Shown here: positions 1 through 8,275 of the stretch, piece by piece
Position numbering within the stretch: the stretch's first letter is position 1
Layout of the letters: the number at the start of each line of letters is the position of its first letter
Assembly (NCBI RefSeq): GCF_938030145.1
Contig: NZ_CALHGM010000007.1
Coordinates: 13,306-77,305 of the forward strand
Reading direction: 5' to 3'
From: an uncultured Campylobacter sp.
Lineage (GTDB): Bacteria > Campylobacterota > Campylobacteria > Campylobacterales > Campylobacteraceae
DNA: 64,000 nucleotides
Notes under the pieces: model-generated
Told to the model about the DNA's origin: nothing
What the model saw: only the letters and a program-made list of their open reading frames with translations
Database searches by the model: none
Made by a program: the position numbers and the translations under genes

Positions 1-728
1 TCGGCCTTGATCTGCCTGAAATTTTAGCAGGGCTAAAGCGTAGCGGTGTCTCGCTCTTTGAGGCGATCTTTTACGGCGTTTTGGTCACTGCCGTGCTCAT
101 CGTCATTAGGCTTTTGGCATCATACGGAGCTGTTTATATCACGATGTTTATGAAGCGTTTTATCAACGTGGCGGACGATCGCAATCCAGGTAAAGCGACG
201 CCGTTTATCGTTGGCTGGGCTGGCATGAGGGGCGTAGTCTCGCTGGCTGCGGCACTTTCTATCCCTGCCATGGCCGGTAGCGAGCCCTTTCCGCACAGAG
301 ACCTTATCTTGTTTATCACCTTCGTAGTGATATTGCTAACGCTCGTAGTTCAGGGCTTAAGCTTGCCACTGCTCATAAAAAGTGTGAAATTTCCAGACTT
401 TAACGACCATATGCCAAATGAACTTGCAAGGATCAAGATCGAAAAGGCGCTTGCCGAGGCTTCGCTTAAATTTCAAAGCGAGAAATTTTGCAATGAGGAG
501 AATTTTTTGTTTCAGAAACTCAAAGAAGTTTGGAATTTTAAGCTTGAGAGTGAAAATTTTGAGATCAGCGACAAGGTCAGGCAGACCTATTTTGAAATTT
601 TAGAGGAGCAAAGAAAGGCACTTTGTGAGCTCAACAAAGACCCAAAGATCGACGAAGAGGTGATTAGGACGTTTTTATACCACATCGACCTTGAGGAGCA
701 AAGGTGGCAGGAGCATAAAGAGCACTAA
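1..728 (+). CDS. Na+/H+ antiporter, CPA1/NhaP type (C-terminal part)
   Basis: The reading frame is already open at the left edge (frame of position 3) and ends at a TAA at 726-728, so the N-terminal membrane part lies outside the window. What remains has three hydrophobic segments and a glycine-rich GWAGMRGVVSLAAALSIP stretch, the conserved core of CPA1 cation/proton antiporters. A charged, probably cytoplasmic tail of about 110 residues follows. The family exchanges Na+ (or K+) for H+ across the inner membrane and supports pH and salt homeostasis. A TTG at 81 is not needed as a start because coding similarity continues upstream of it. The gene ends in a symmetric hairpin shared with the convergent gene downstream. 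Confidence 0.88.
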   Translation, partial: GLDLPEILAGLKRSGVSLFEAIFYGVLVTAVLIVIRLLASYGAVYITMFMKRFINVADDRNPGKATPFIVGWAGMRGVVSLAAALSIPAMAGSEPFPHRDLILFITFVVILLTLVVQGLSLPLLIKSVKFPDFNDHMPNELARIKIEKALAEASLKFQSEKFCNEENFLFQKLKEVWNFKLESENFEISDKVRQTYFEILEEQRKALCELNKDPKIDEEVIRTFLYHIDLEEQRWQEHKEH

Positions 729-755
729 ACTTGCTCAAATTTATGAGCAAGTTTA
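726..755. terminator. Bidirectional hairpin between convergent genes
   Basis: An 11-bp perfect inverted repeat (arms 726-736 and 745-755, 8-nt loop) starts within the stop codon of the antiporter gene. It lies between that gene and the convergent methyltransferase gene. The stem is A/T-flanked on both sides, so it could terminate transcription in both directions. Confidence 0.6.
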
Positions 756-771
756 GACATATGCTTTAAAT

Positions 772-1585
772 TTAGGCTCTATTTGCCTTATCCACCCGCA
801 CGAACGCCCAGTGCATAAAATCTCGCTTTGGCTCGTATTTGCCGCTGTTAAAATACTCCGCTAGCCGCGCTTCCTCCGCTTCGTTTAGCTCGCCGCCTAG
901 CATCCAGCGCGTCTTTTGCACAAACTCCTCTGCACTTTTCGCTCCGCCGTCATGGCACTGGGCTTTGATATAGCTTAGGCTCGGCAAATAGCCCATTTGA
1001 AACAAGATATTTAAAAGATAGACGAAGTCGGGCTTTTGCTCCACTTCGCGCCCTATCGCGTCCAAAATCTCATCATCTACGAAGCTGCCGCCCACCTTAA
1101 ACGTGATGTAAAGCGATTTTTTGGTCTTTGAAAGAAGCTTATTAAGTGCAGTTTTTAGATCGTCCACCTCAAGGCAGCGTGAAGCAAAAACGAGATCGCA
1201 CGCAGGCACATCCGACCAGTCGTCCTCAAAGGCTTTTTGTGCAAATTTTATATTTTTTTGCGCCGTAAGCTTGAGCGTTTTTCTCGGCAAACTCGAGCAT
1301 CTTAGGCGAAAAGTCAAAGCCGTAGATCCGCTCCATCTTGTCCGCTGCGGCGATGCTTAGCGCGCCTGCGCCGCATGCGAAATCAAGCAGCGTGGAGACG
1401 CCAATAAAATCGACCTTGTCTATAAACTCGCGCGCGTAGGCGCTTTTCATCACGCCTTCGTTGAAGCTAGGCGCCTTTTTGTCCCAATGCTCGGCCAGTT
1501 TTTTGCCGAATGAGCTTTTTGCTTTTTGCGCCTTATAAAGCGCGTTAAAGCCGATCTCATCGTAGTTTGAAGCTAAAATCATCAT
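772..1585 (-). pseudogene. Class I SAM-dependent methyltransferase, broken by a frameshift at an A7 tract
   Basis: Two overlapping minus-strand frames together make one methyltransferase. The N-terminal part (about 1226-1585) has the SAM-binding motif LLDFACGAGALS and then YGFDFSPKMLEFAEKN. The C-terminal part (772 to about 1260) continues the fold with ACDLVFASRCLEVDDL. The frames join at a run of seven A on the coding strand (T7 at 1253-1259); one extra A would restore a protein of about 270 residues. The gene starts at tandem ATGs behind an AGGA ribosome site. The cause could be a true inactivating indel, a phase-variable or slippery tract, or a sequencing error. Substrate unknown; related proteins are annotated only as class I methyltransferases. 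Confidence 0.75.
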
Positions 1586-1853
1586 TATCCTTTCCTGAAT
1601 TTATCGGGCAGATCGCACCGGTTTTTCATTAAATTTTAACGTAAATTTATGCGCCGCCCCAAACCCGCCTAAAATTTCAAACCGCCCGGCGAGAAATACT
1701 AAGGCAAGCCAACCCCTGCGTATTTTATATGCTCGAAATTCTTTAAATTTTTATCGAACGATTGCAGTTAAATTTTAAAAGTCCGTGCATAAATCAAAAT
1801 TTTTAGTCTGTCGCCCGCACTTGTTCGCTCCGCATTTAAATCGCTGCTTGGAT

Positions 1854-2315
1854 TTATTGTAAAGCCTCCAATCTAGCCGCTATCACCTTTTGCATTGCTT
1901 GATTTTTCTTGTTTTTGGCTAAAATTTGCAGCCTTCTTTTACCGATGCGTTTGTCGGCGGCCTTTAGAATATTTGCAAGCCCCCATTCATCGGCATCAAA
2001 GTGTTTTTTAAACAGCTCCCCTTTGGGCGTGTCGATATATTCGCGTATAAGCTCGCCGATGTCGCTTATGTCGTTACCATACGGATAAATTTTCGTTAGA
2101 GCGCTCCGTGCTAGGCTTTTTACGCCGCCGCTTTTTAGCACGAAATCCTTCGGGTAATCAAAAATAATCTCGTCCGCAAGCGTGATAAAATATCGCGGCA
2201 AATCCGTGCTGCCGCGCCTGCTTTGCATCCGATAAACCGTGCAGTGGAGCTTAAAATCAATGTTTTCATCCACGAGCTCGTAAAGCTGTTTTGCAAGTTT
2301 ACTCCAACGTTTCAT
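1854..2315 (-). CDS. Small hypothetical protein, possibly SF0329 family
   Basis: A 153-residue soluble protein with no signal peptide or membrane segment. The N-terminus (KRWSKLAKQLYELVD, then FKLHCTVYRMQSRRG and YFITLADEIIFDYP) resembles the SF0329-type family, whose function is unknown; I am only moderately sure of that link. The C-terminal third is lysine/arginine-rich and helical. It stands alone, 268 bp from the methyltransferase and 130 bp from the next gene, all on the minus strand. Confidence 0.6.
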   Translation of the reverse strand: MKRWSKLAKQLYELVDENIDFKLHCTVYRMQSRRGSTDLPRYFITLADEIIFDYPKDFVLKSGGVKSLARSALTKIYPYGNDISDIGELIREYIDTPKGELFKKHFDADEWGLANILKAADKRIGKRRLQILAKNKKNQAMQKVIAARLEALQ

Positions 2316-2444
2316 TTTGCCCCCTTATCTATTTGTTGCCTCTTGCTGTTTTGCATGCAGCTTCCACCTTTGCAGTGATCTTGCTCAAAAACTCCGCACC
2401 TTTTCTATATTTTTTGCAAATCTGTTTTGTAAAATTCTGCCGCG

Positions 2445-2978
2445 CTAAACGGTCTCCCAAAATCTCGGCTCCGTCTTGATCGCACTGCGGTTTTTCTCGC
2501 GTAAAATTTGCAAAAATTCTTTAAAGTTCGGCGTAAAAATCGAAGCGGCGGGCACAAATTTATACTCGCTCGCGCCGTCTTGCTCGGGTTTGTCCGCGCT
2601 GCTGCGTTCAAGTTCGCTCGCGCCGCCTGCAAAGCGGATCCGCCAAATCCTAGCATGATTTATCCGTATTTTTGTGACTTCAAGCTCTAAAATTTGCTCA
2701 AATTTATACCTCGCCGCGAGCTTCTGTCCATCAAAAACGTAGATAAAATCCTGATCAAACCAAAGGCTCTCGCACGAGATAAAAAACCGCTCCAGCCAAA
2801 ACAGAAACGGTCGCACGGAAAGCCTTTTTACCGCGCTTGCTTCGCTTATCCCATCTATCGCGGCAAGCTCGCGCGGGCTAAGCTTGCGAGGGTTGCGGCA
2901 AAAAAGCGTCCAAATAATCCCGCCCAGGAGCAAGACGCTAAAAATTACGATTAAAATTTGAATTAAAGCTTCAGCCAT
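2445..2978 (-). CDS. Membrane-anchored hypothetical protein
   Basis: A 177-residue protein with one N-terminal hydrophobic segment (about residues 5-26) followed by a cytoplasmic-looking domain with no motif I recognise. Its ATG directly abuts the stop codon of the upstream gene (2979-2981), so the two are probably co-transcribed and translationally coupled. The middle has a short Ser/Asp/Glu-rich loop (about residues 122-138), which fits the low-complexity inserts seen elsewhere in this window. Function unknown. Confidence 0.6.
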   Translation of the reverse strand: MAEALIQILIVIFSVLLLGGIIWTLFCRNPRKLSPRELAAIDGISEASAVKRLSVRPFLFWLERFFISCESLWFDQDFIYVFDGQKLAARYKFEQILELEVTKIRINHARIWRIRFAGGASELERSSADKPEQDGASEYKFVPAASIFTPNFKEFLQILREKNRSAIKTEPRFWETV

Positions 2979-3653
2979 TTAAAATTTAAGTCCTTTTATA
3001 AATGCAAATTTCGCCTCCGTATCGCCCCAAAACAAACTCCTGCTAAAATCCGCCTCCGCGCCGTTTGCAAGCTCCTCGTAAAGCTTATAAAATCGCCCTT
3101 TGTAGGTGCAATCACTTAGGCAGATGTTGAAAAACGCCTCCGTCGCGTCCTTGCCGCCGAAATAATATACAAAGTAGATCGGGCGCAGATCGAAGGCGCT
3201 TAGATTTTTGTTAAATTTAGCCCCATGCCGCATCATAAACTCTACCGCCTTTTGTTTATCCTCAAAAAGCTCAAAAATAGGCAACGCGTAGTCCTTGATA
3301 GCCGCGCTAATCTCCCGCACGCTGAGCTCAAAGCTAGCGCCCGCGAGCTGCCAGTCGCGAAACTGCCTGCGCGGCGTGAGATAGCTCAGATACGATACGA
3401 AAACAAGGTCGGTCGAGTAGGGCAGCTCCTCTTGCATCAGCTTTTTTAGGCGCTTGCAGTAGATCGCGATCTGCGGCAGGATGCTTACGCTGCCGGCGTA
3501 GTTGCGCATGCTGGAACTAAAATAAATTTCAAACGAAATCTCCTTATCGCTTGCGAGCTTCGTTAGTTTTTGCCCCTTTTGCGTGGGCTTGAAGTCCGTA
3601 AAATTTGCCGCAATCTCATTGCAGCCGTTTAAAAATATCTCACGAGGACTCAT
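2979..3653 (-). CDS. Hypothetical protein, possibly DUF4304-like
   Basis: A 224-residue soluble protein without signal peptide. The first half (GCNEIAANFTDFKPTQKGQKL, then a strand-rich part with FEIYFSSSMRNYAGSVSILPQ) is loosely reminiscent of DUF4304-type proteins, some of which sit near toxins as immunity proteins. This is a weak resemblance, not an assignment. It is the upstream partner of the membrane protein gene that abuts its stop. It marks the GC-rich side of the border with the AT-rich island that begins just beyond its start. Confidence 0.6.
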   Translation of the reverse strand: MSPREIFLNGCNEIAANFTDFKPTQKGQKLTKLASDKEISFEIYFSSSMRNYAGSVSILPQIAIYCKRLKKLMQEELPYSTDLVFVSYLSYLTPRRQFRDWQLAGASFELSVREISAAIKDYALPIFELFEDKQKAVEFMMRHGAKFNKNLSAFDLRPIYFVYYFGGKDATEAFFNICLSDCTYKGRFYKLYEELANGAEADFSRSLFWGDTEAKFAFIKGLKF

Positions 3654-3818
3654 TTTGCTTCTTTGTCTGTACCAAATTTGAACGCAATTTATGCTCCAGT
3701 GGCAGCTTATCTCTTAAATGAGTTAAATAAGCGGGAGGAGGTCGAACGAATAACAAACGAGTTAAATTCTATTGAAGCCGCGCAGCGCAGATTTATCTGC
3801 GTAATTCTCACTGCCATA

Positions 3819-4859
3819 CTAACACTCTTCGTCATAATAAATTTTATAGAATTTACCTTTTTTATCTGCGCCTTGCTCGATATTTTGGCGGTTGCCATCG
3901 ATGACTATTTGTATTTTTTTATCTAAATGAATCACGCGCTTATATAAACGTTGTTGTTTTTTACGAGCGGCTTCGGAAATCGTAAATTTATCGTCGATGA
4001 GAGTGTCGCTTTGTTCTTCGTATTCTTTTTTGTAATGATGAAATTTTTTGATCAAATTCGGCTCAGCCATAACCTCATTATCAAAATCATCAATATTAAA
4101 CAAATCATTGACTTTAAAGAATTGTATCGATTTATTTAACAATTCGATTTGATCCACTTTTGAAATTTCAATGTCTTTGGGTAATTTTTCAGTTATAAAT
4201 TTCTTTGTGAAAGACATAAAATTTTGAGTATTGGCATACCCGTCCTTTCGTTTACGCACATGTAAAAAATCATTTATCCAATACTGAGCTTCGGTGCCTC
4301 TGCCCGCATTATCCACGACAGCTACCACATAGCCGCTTTCTTGCTCTTTATTAAATATTAAGCAGCCTTTATCAAGCTTTTTTATATTTATGCCCTTTTG
4401 GCTTTCTAAGTTAAAATTTCCATTTTGCCGTATTACCTTTAAAAAAGTATCTTTATTTTCGGACTTAAATAAACCGATCGCATCAAGCGTTTCCCCATCT
4501 AAAATACAATCTTTAAAATAAACGGTATAAAACTCGCCGCCCTTGATTTTAGGGTGAGTGCTTTGTTCGTAGAGATGCTTGGCTAAATTTATGGACTGTT
4601 CGTAAAGCAGGTCTTTATTTTTAAAAATTTTTGATACATATGAATACGCTTCGTTTAGGCTCAAATCGCTTTCATGGTGAAAGCGGTAATAATCTTCGGA
4701 GGTAAAGGGGGTGAGGAAATATCTTAATAAAGATATACGGAGAAGATCGTTATCAATGTTTGCTATAGATGATGAAAATAAAATACCGTCATTTTCAACT
4801 TCACTACCAATTAAATGCAAAGAAAAACAATCTAAATTACAGTTAATTATATCTATCAT
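3819..4859 (-). CDS. NA37 (NdpA-like) nucleoid-associated family protein
   Basis: A 346-residue protein of the 37-kDa nucleoid-associated family (NA37, pfam04245). Recognisable blocks are GGEFYTVYF (107-115), IGLFKSENKDTFLKV (128-142), the AQYWINDFL block (191-199) and a C-terminal VIDGNRQNIEQGAD stretch. Family members include E. coli YejK/NdpA; NA37 proteins also occur in plasmid and defence contexts. I chose the ATG at 4859 over an upstream GTG at 4874 because it makes an ATGA overlap with the preceding synthetase gene. Third gene of an AT-rich island operon. It is likely to act with the synthetase, but its role there is inference. Confidence 0.8.
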   Translation of the reverse strand: MIDIINCNLDCFSLHLIGSEVENDGILFSSSIANIDNDLLRISLLRYFLTPFTSEDYYRFHHESDLSLNEAYSYVSKIFKNKDLLYEQSINLAKHLYEQSTHPKIKGGEFYTVYFKDCILDGETLDAIGLFKSENKDTFLKVIRQNGNFNLESQKGINIKKLDKGCLIFNKEQESGYVVAVVDNAGRGTEAQYWINDFLHVRKRKDGYANTQNFMSFTKKFITEKLPKDIEISKVDQIELLNKSIQFFKVNDLFNIDDFDNEVMAEPNLIKKFHHYKKEYEEQSDTLIDDKFTISEAARKKQQRLYKRVIHLDKKIQIVIDGNRQNIEQGADKKGKFYKIYYDEEC

Positions 4860-5821
4860 GATCTTGTACCCCACAAAGTTTGTATTAATTCTAATTCGTC
4901 ATCATCAAAACACCAGTTATCTTGAATCGAATGAAATCTATTATTGGTCAATCCCCAAAATATAACAAATATTTCTGGTTGTGTGAGAAGTGGAAGTTCT
5001 GCGTATCGATTCCGATTTTCATCAAAAATATGTTGCAGCTTTATATCGTTATTAGAAATAAAAGATTCTATTTCGGAATTTATTTTTTCTTGATCTTCTT
5101 TATTAAAGAAATTTAATATTGCACGCATTTGTTCAATGGATAGCTCTCTATCAAAATCAGATAATGCATATTTATAAATTTTACCTTCTAATTTTTTAAG
5201 TAAAACATATACAAGATCATTTTTGCATGATTTTAAGTATTCATTTACTTTTCCAAATTCCTCATCCGCAATCTCATATAACGATAATAATCGATATATT
5301 TTATGTTTCATTTCGTCTGACAATGCAATGTCTTGCTTATAATATAAAATATGCGCAGAATTAGCCCATGCATGTTGATTCATTGTACGGACTTGTATTT
5401 CAAATATAAAGCTACAATCGTTACAATCGATTAAATTTGGCTTAATTAAGACATCGTAATGATTCGACTGATAATCAAGCTTATTAAAATCTATACTATC
5501 TTTCTTTTTCTCCTCTTTTTTTATTATAAATATTTCTTTTAAAATTTTATCAACAATATCTAAATCAGATAAGAAAGGGCAAATAATTCTAATCCCTAAC
5601 TTATCGGTTAAATCATTATAACTATATGTTTTTTTGATTTTTGATTTTTTTTGTATCTTTTTTATTATGCTTTGTATCTCTTTTACTCTAAAAGAAATTT
5701 CAGCATATAATTCTTCTTTATATAGCCTTTCTTTTAAAAAATCAATAACTTTCTGACCTAAAGCTCTTAATTTTGGTTCGTCATTTTTCCACTGTTTTGC
5801 TATTTGTATTGCATTAATCAT
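4856..5821 (-). CDS. Stand-alone RelA/SpoT-domain nucleotide pyrophosphokinase
   Basis: A 321-residue protein with a RelA/SpoT synthetase domain (about residues 40-165) and no HD hydrolase, TGS or ACT domain. The catalytic and substrate residues known from RelA/SpoT synthetases appear present: FRVKEIQS (R45, K47, S51), DKLGIRII (D73), the YQSNH G-loop (Y117, H121) and EIQVRT (E141, Q143, R145). It may make (p)ppGpp or another alarmone, or act like toxic SAS enzymes that pyrophosphorylate tRNA or adenine nucleotides. A helical C-terminal domain of about 150 residues is unassigned. Its start overlaps the upstream stop as TAATG and its stop overlaps the next start as ATGA. AT-rich, so probably horizontally acquired. 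Confidence 0.85.
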   Translation of the reverse strand: MINAIQIAKQWKNDEPKLRALGQKVIDFLKERLYKEELYAEISFRVKEIQSIIKKIQKKSKIKKTYSYNDLTDKLGIRIICPFLSDLDIVDKILKEIFIIKKEEKKKDSIDFNKLDYQSNHYDVLIKPNLIDCNDCSFIFEIQVRTMNQHAWANSAHILYYKQDIALSDEMKHKIYRLLSLYEIADEEFGKVNEYLKSCKNDLVYVLLKKLEGKIYKYALSDFDRELSIEQMRAILNFFNKEDQEKINSEIESFISNNDIKLQHIFDENRNRYAELPLLTQPEIFVIFWGLTNNRFHSIQDNWCFDDDELELIQTLWGTRS

Positions 5822-6855
5822 TATTTTATATTTTTAATTTTAGATTTTATTGTAGCTGTAATTATATTGGTTTTTTTACTCCGTTTTAGTTTTACTTTTT
5901 CTTCAAAAGAGCCTTTGTTTCCCAATATTGATATACCATTACTAAATTCTAATATTATTTTCTTTATATGAGAATTTATTAAAGTGTTATCTTTTGTATA
6001 TGCTTCAAGAGCAAATCCTTTATCCCGCAGATATTGTTCGTATTGATTTTTGTGATCCGTTTCCGACATATACTCTTCTGCAAATTCGCGTGGATTTATC
6101 ATATTTTGATTTTTTTGCAAATATGAATTTAGATCCTGTATATATTTTGTACGAGCTAAATCATCAGGAATACTATCAATAAAAGCTCTAGTATAATTAT
6201 AGAAATTTTTTGTTGTTATTTTGGGATCGGCATAAGGACGACACCCTATAAAATCGAGAAAAAATGAATTTGTGCCCTTTTTATCTTTTATATTTATTTG
6301 ATAATCCATTAATAACCCATCATAGTCTATTTGAAAATCATCACGTCTAATAAATAGGGCTACTTTAAATATCTTTGTCTTGTTTGTAAGCATTAGATTT
6401 TGAATTTCTTCAACATCAAAAGTCCTTGTGGCTGCATTTAAGACAAGTTGTGCTCCTTTATCTTTTTCTAATTTTAATATTATGCAAACAGTCTTATCTT
6501 GTATTTTGCCTCTTATTACAAGAAGGACTCCGGCCGAATTAGTACCCTTTTGGATATTGAATAAATTTATAGCAATATCTTTAGATAATTGTATAAATTC
6601 ATTATCTGTATTTAGTATTTCTTGTGTGCATGTCGGCACGGAAGACCTTACCTCTGTTTTAAAGCAAACTTTAAAAGCTTGATTGCCATTCAGTGCGGAT
6701 TTGACCTTGTTTTGAAAGAATACCCTTAATCCATCAGTAATAATACTTTCATTTTCACTATAGTATGGGGCGCCTTCCTCATTTTTCTTATGCTTGGGTA
6801 TATCGTGTATTATTAATTTCTCAATAATAAGCTGCGAATAATCAACATTTCCCAT
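5821..6855 (-). CDS. Putative divergent NA37-like protein, first gene of island operon
   Basis: A 344-residue lysine-rich protein that I cannot assign firmly. It shares an overall plan with NA37 proteins. The FFLDFIGC block (198-205) followed by TTKNFYNYTRAFI parallels AQYWINDFL followed by TQNFMSFTKKFI in the third gene. The C-terminus has a similar strand-GN-strand pattern (FSNGISILGN). I therefore infer a distant NA37 paralogue. It opens the three-gene operon, preceded by an AT-rich leader of about 165 bp with a ggag-like ribosome site. Its stop overlaps the synthetase start (TAATG). An alternative is an unrelated alarmone-regulating or antitoxin-like partner. Confidence 0.6.
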   Translation of the reverse strand: MGNVDYSQLIIEKLIIHDIPKHKKNEEGAPYYSENESIITDGLRVFFQNKVKSALNGNQAFKVCFKTEVRSSVPTCTQEILNTDNEFIQLSKDIAINLFNIQKGTNSAGVLLVIRGKIQDKTVCIILKLEKDKGAQLVLNAATRTFDVEEIQNLMLTNKTKIFKVALFIRRDDFQIDYDGLLMDYQINIKDKKGTNSFFLDFIGCRPYADPKITTKNFYNYTRAFIDSIPDDLARTKYIQDLNSYLQKNQNMINPREFAEEYMSETDHKNQYEQYLRDKGFALEAYTKDNTLINSHIKKIILEFSNGISILGNKGSFEEKVKLKRSKKTNIITATIKSKIKNIK

Positions 6856-7020
6856 TTTTTCTCCTTATGTATAATAATTTGGTACTTCATTAAATAATAA
6901 AACAAAAATTTTACTTTATAAAAATATTATTAGAAAGTATAACATATATTAAAAATAATCGGTATATAAATTTATCAATATTCCAAATTTTAGATGTAGA
7001 AATAAAAAATTGTTTGACAC

Positions 7021-7332
7021 TTACAACCTATCCTCGTATCTTTCGTAGTTTATGCTGTAAATTTTATCGATATTTTCGGCGTTTATGAGCTTTTCGCTCT
7101 CGCCGAAGGCTAAAATTTCGCCGTCTTTTATAAACAGCGTCAAGCTTGAAACGAACTTCGCATGCCGCGGGTAGTGCGTCGTCTGCACGAAGGTGTAGCC
7201 CTCGTCGCCTAGAGCTTTTATCATCTCGAGTAGCTTGATCTGATTGCCGAAGTCCAGCCCGTTGGTAGGCTCGTCCATAAAGATCACTTTCGCTCCCTGC
7301 ACGAGCGTGCGCGCGACGTATGCCAGCTGCCG
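7021..7332 (-). pseudogene. Truncated ABC transporter ATPase (iron-siderophore/cobalamin type)
   Basis: Only the C-terminal third of an ABC ATPase remains. It has RQLAYVARTLVQGAKVIFMDEPTNGLD (end of the signature helix, Walker B and D-loop) and the switch histidine in TTHYPRHAKF. In frame, a TAG at 7333-7335 interrupts exactly where the LSGGQ signature should be. No Walker A sequence is visible in the following 300 bp. The fragment resembles FecE/BtuD-type importer ATPases. It lies immediately beside the AT-rich island, so it may have been cut when the island arrived or when flanking genes were deleted. Confidence 0.8.
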
Positions 7333-7636
7333 CTACTTTGAAATTTCATCTTTTAAAATTCCGTCTTTATACGGATCGCGCTTAGAATTTTATATCGTTG
7401 CGTTTTTGAAATTTGCGTCGTTGCGAATAAATTTTTATCTAGGTTTAAAATTTGATGTTGCGTTGTTGCGCTGCGTAAAATTTCAATAACGCGCTAAATT
7501 TTTAAGCGGCGCGTAAAATCAAGCATTGCGCTAAATTTCAAGTTACGCGCCCGATTTAGCTCACGCGGCAAATTAAGCGCGCCGTATAATAAGCGGTATA
7601 AAATTTGCTCGCGCGCTAAGGCTCGTCCCTCGGGAC
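7333..7636. other. Gene-free stretch with AAATTT-rich repeats
   Basis: No credible gene. Short GCG/CGC blocks alternate with AAATTT words. It occupies the place where the missing two thirds of the ABC ATPase gene would be, but I see no residual coding match. Confidence 0.6.
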
Positions 7637-8275
7637 CTAGGCGTATAAAATTCTACCTAGGCGGATCATGTTCGAGCCGCATTTGATCGCGAGCTCGAAA
7701 TCATCGCTCATCCCCATCGAGCAGATCTGCGCGCCGTGCGGCACGAGTGCGTCAAAGATTTCGCGTGTCGCCTCGAAGCTTCGCGCGATCTGCGCTGGCT
7801 CGCTAGCGTGCGCTCCGATGCTCATCACGCCGATTAAATTTAGATTTTTGCACTCCTGCTTGATGCGCAAAAACTCCTCCACCGCGCGATTTTTATCGAG
7901 CCCAGTTTTGGAGCTCTCGCCCGCGGCGTTGATCTCCAGCAGCGTATCTAGCGGATAAGTTAGCCGCTTATTCACGGCAAGCGCGAGTTTATAGGAGTTG
8001 CAGCTCTGCCACAGCGTCGGGCGCAGAGCGATGAGCTGATTGATTTTGTTGCTTTGCAGCGTGCCGATGAAGTGCCACTTTAGCGGCAGCTCGCGCAACG
8101 TCTCGCTTTTGCGCTTTAGCTCCTGCACTCTGTTTTCGCCAAACGCGATCTGCCCTTGCGAATACAGCCCGCGCACATCATCCGTGCCTACGTTTTTGCT
8201 TACTGCGACTAGCTGCACTTCGCCCGCGCCTGCTTTCGCAGCCTCAATGCGCTTTAAAATTTCATCCAGTCTCAT
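7637..8275 (-). CDS. yggS: YggS/PLPBP family pyridoxal phosphate homeostasis protein
   Basis: A 212-residue single-domain TIM-barrel PLP-binding protein. The PLP lysine is K27 in QLVAVSKNVG; FGENRVQELKRK, WHFIGTLQSNK and the C-terminal SMGMSDDFELAIKCGSNMIRLG phosphate-binding segment are all family hallmarks. The family has no proven catalytic activity and buffers PLP and amino-acid/vitamin B6 homeostasis in the cytoplasm. Its start overlaps the end of rseP by 4 bp, so the two are one transcription unit. Full length for the family. Confidence 0.93.
   Translation of the reverse strand: MRLDEILKRIEAAKAGAGEVQLVAVSKNVGTDDVRGLYSQGQIAFGENRVQELKRKSETLRELPLKWHFIGTLQSNKINQLIALRPTLWQSCNSYKLALAVNKRLTYPLDTLLEINAAGESSKTGLDKNRAVEEFLRIKQECKNLNLIGVMSIGAHASEPAQIARSFEATREIFDALVPHGAQICSMGMSDDFELAIKCGSNMIRLGRILYA

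Noticed and set aside
3663..3926. Plus-strand 87-residue frame with hydrophobic segments between the DUF4304-like and NA37 genes
   Set aside because: TTG start without ribosome site, and it runs antisense over the end of the NA37 gene; AT-rich antisense DNA easily gives hydrophobic translations.
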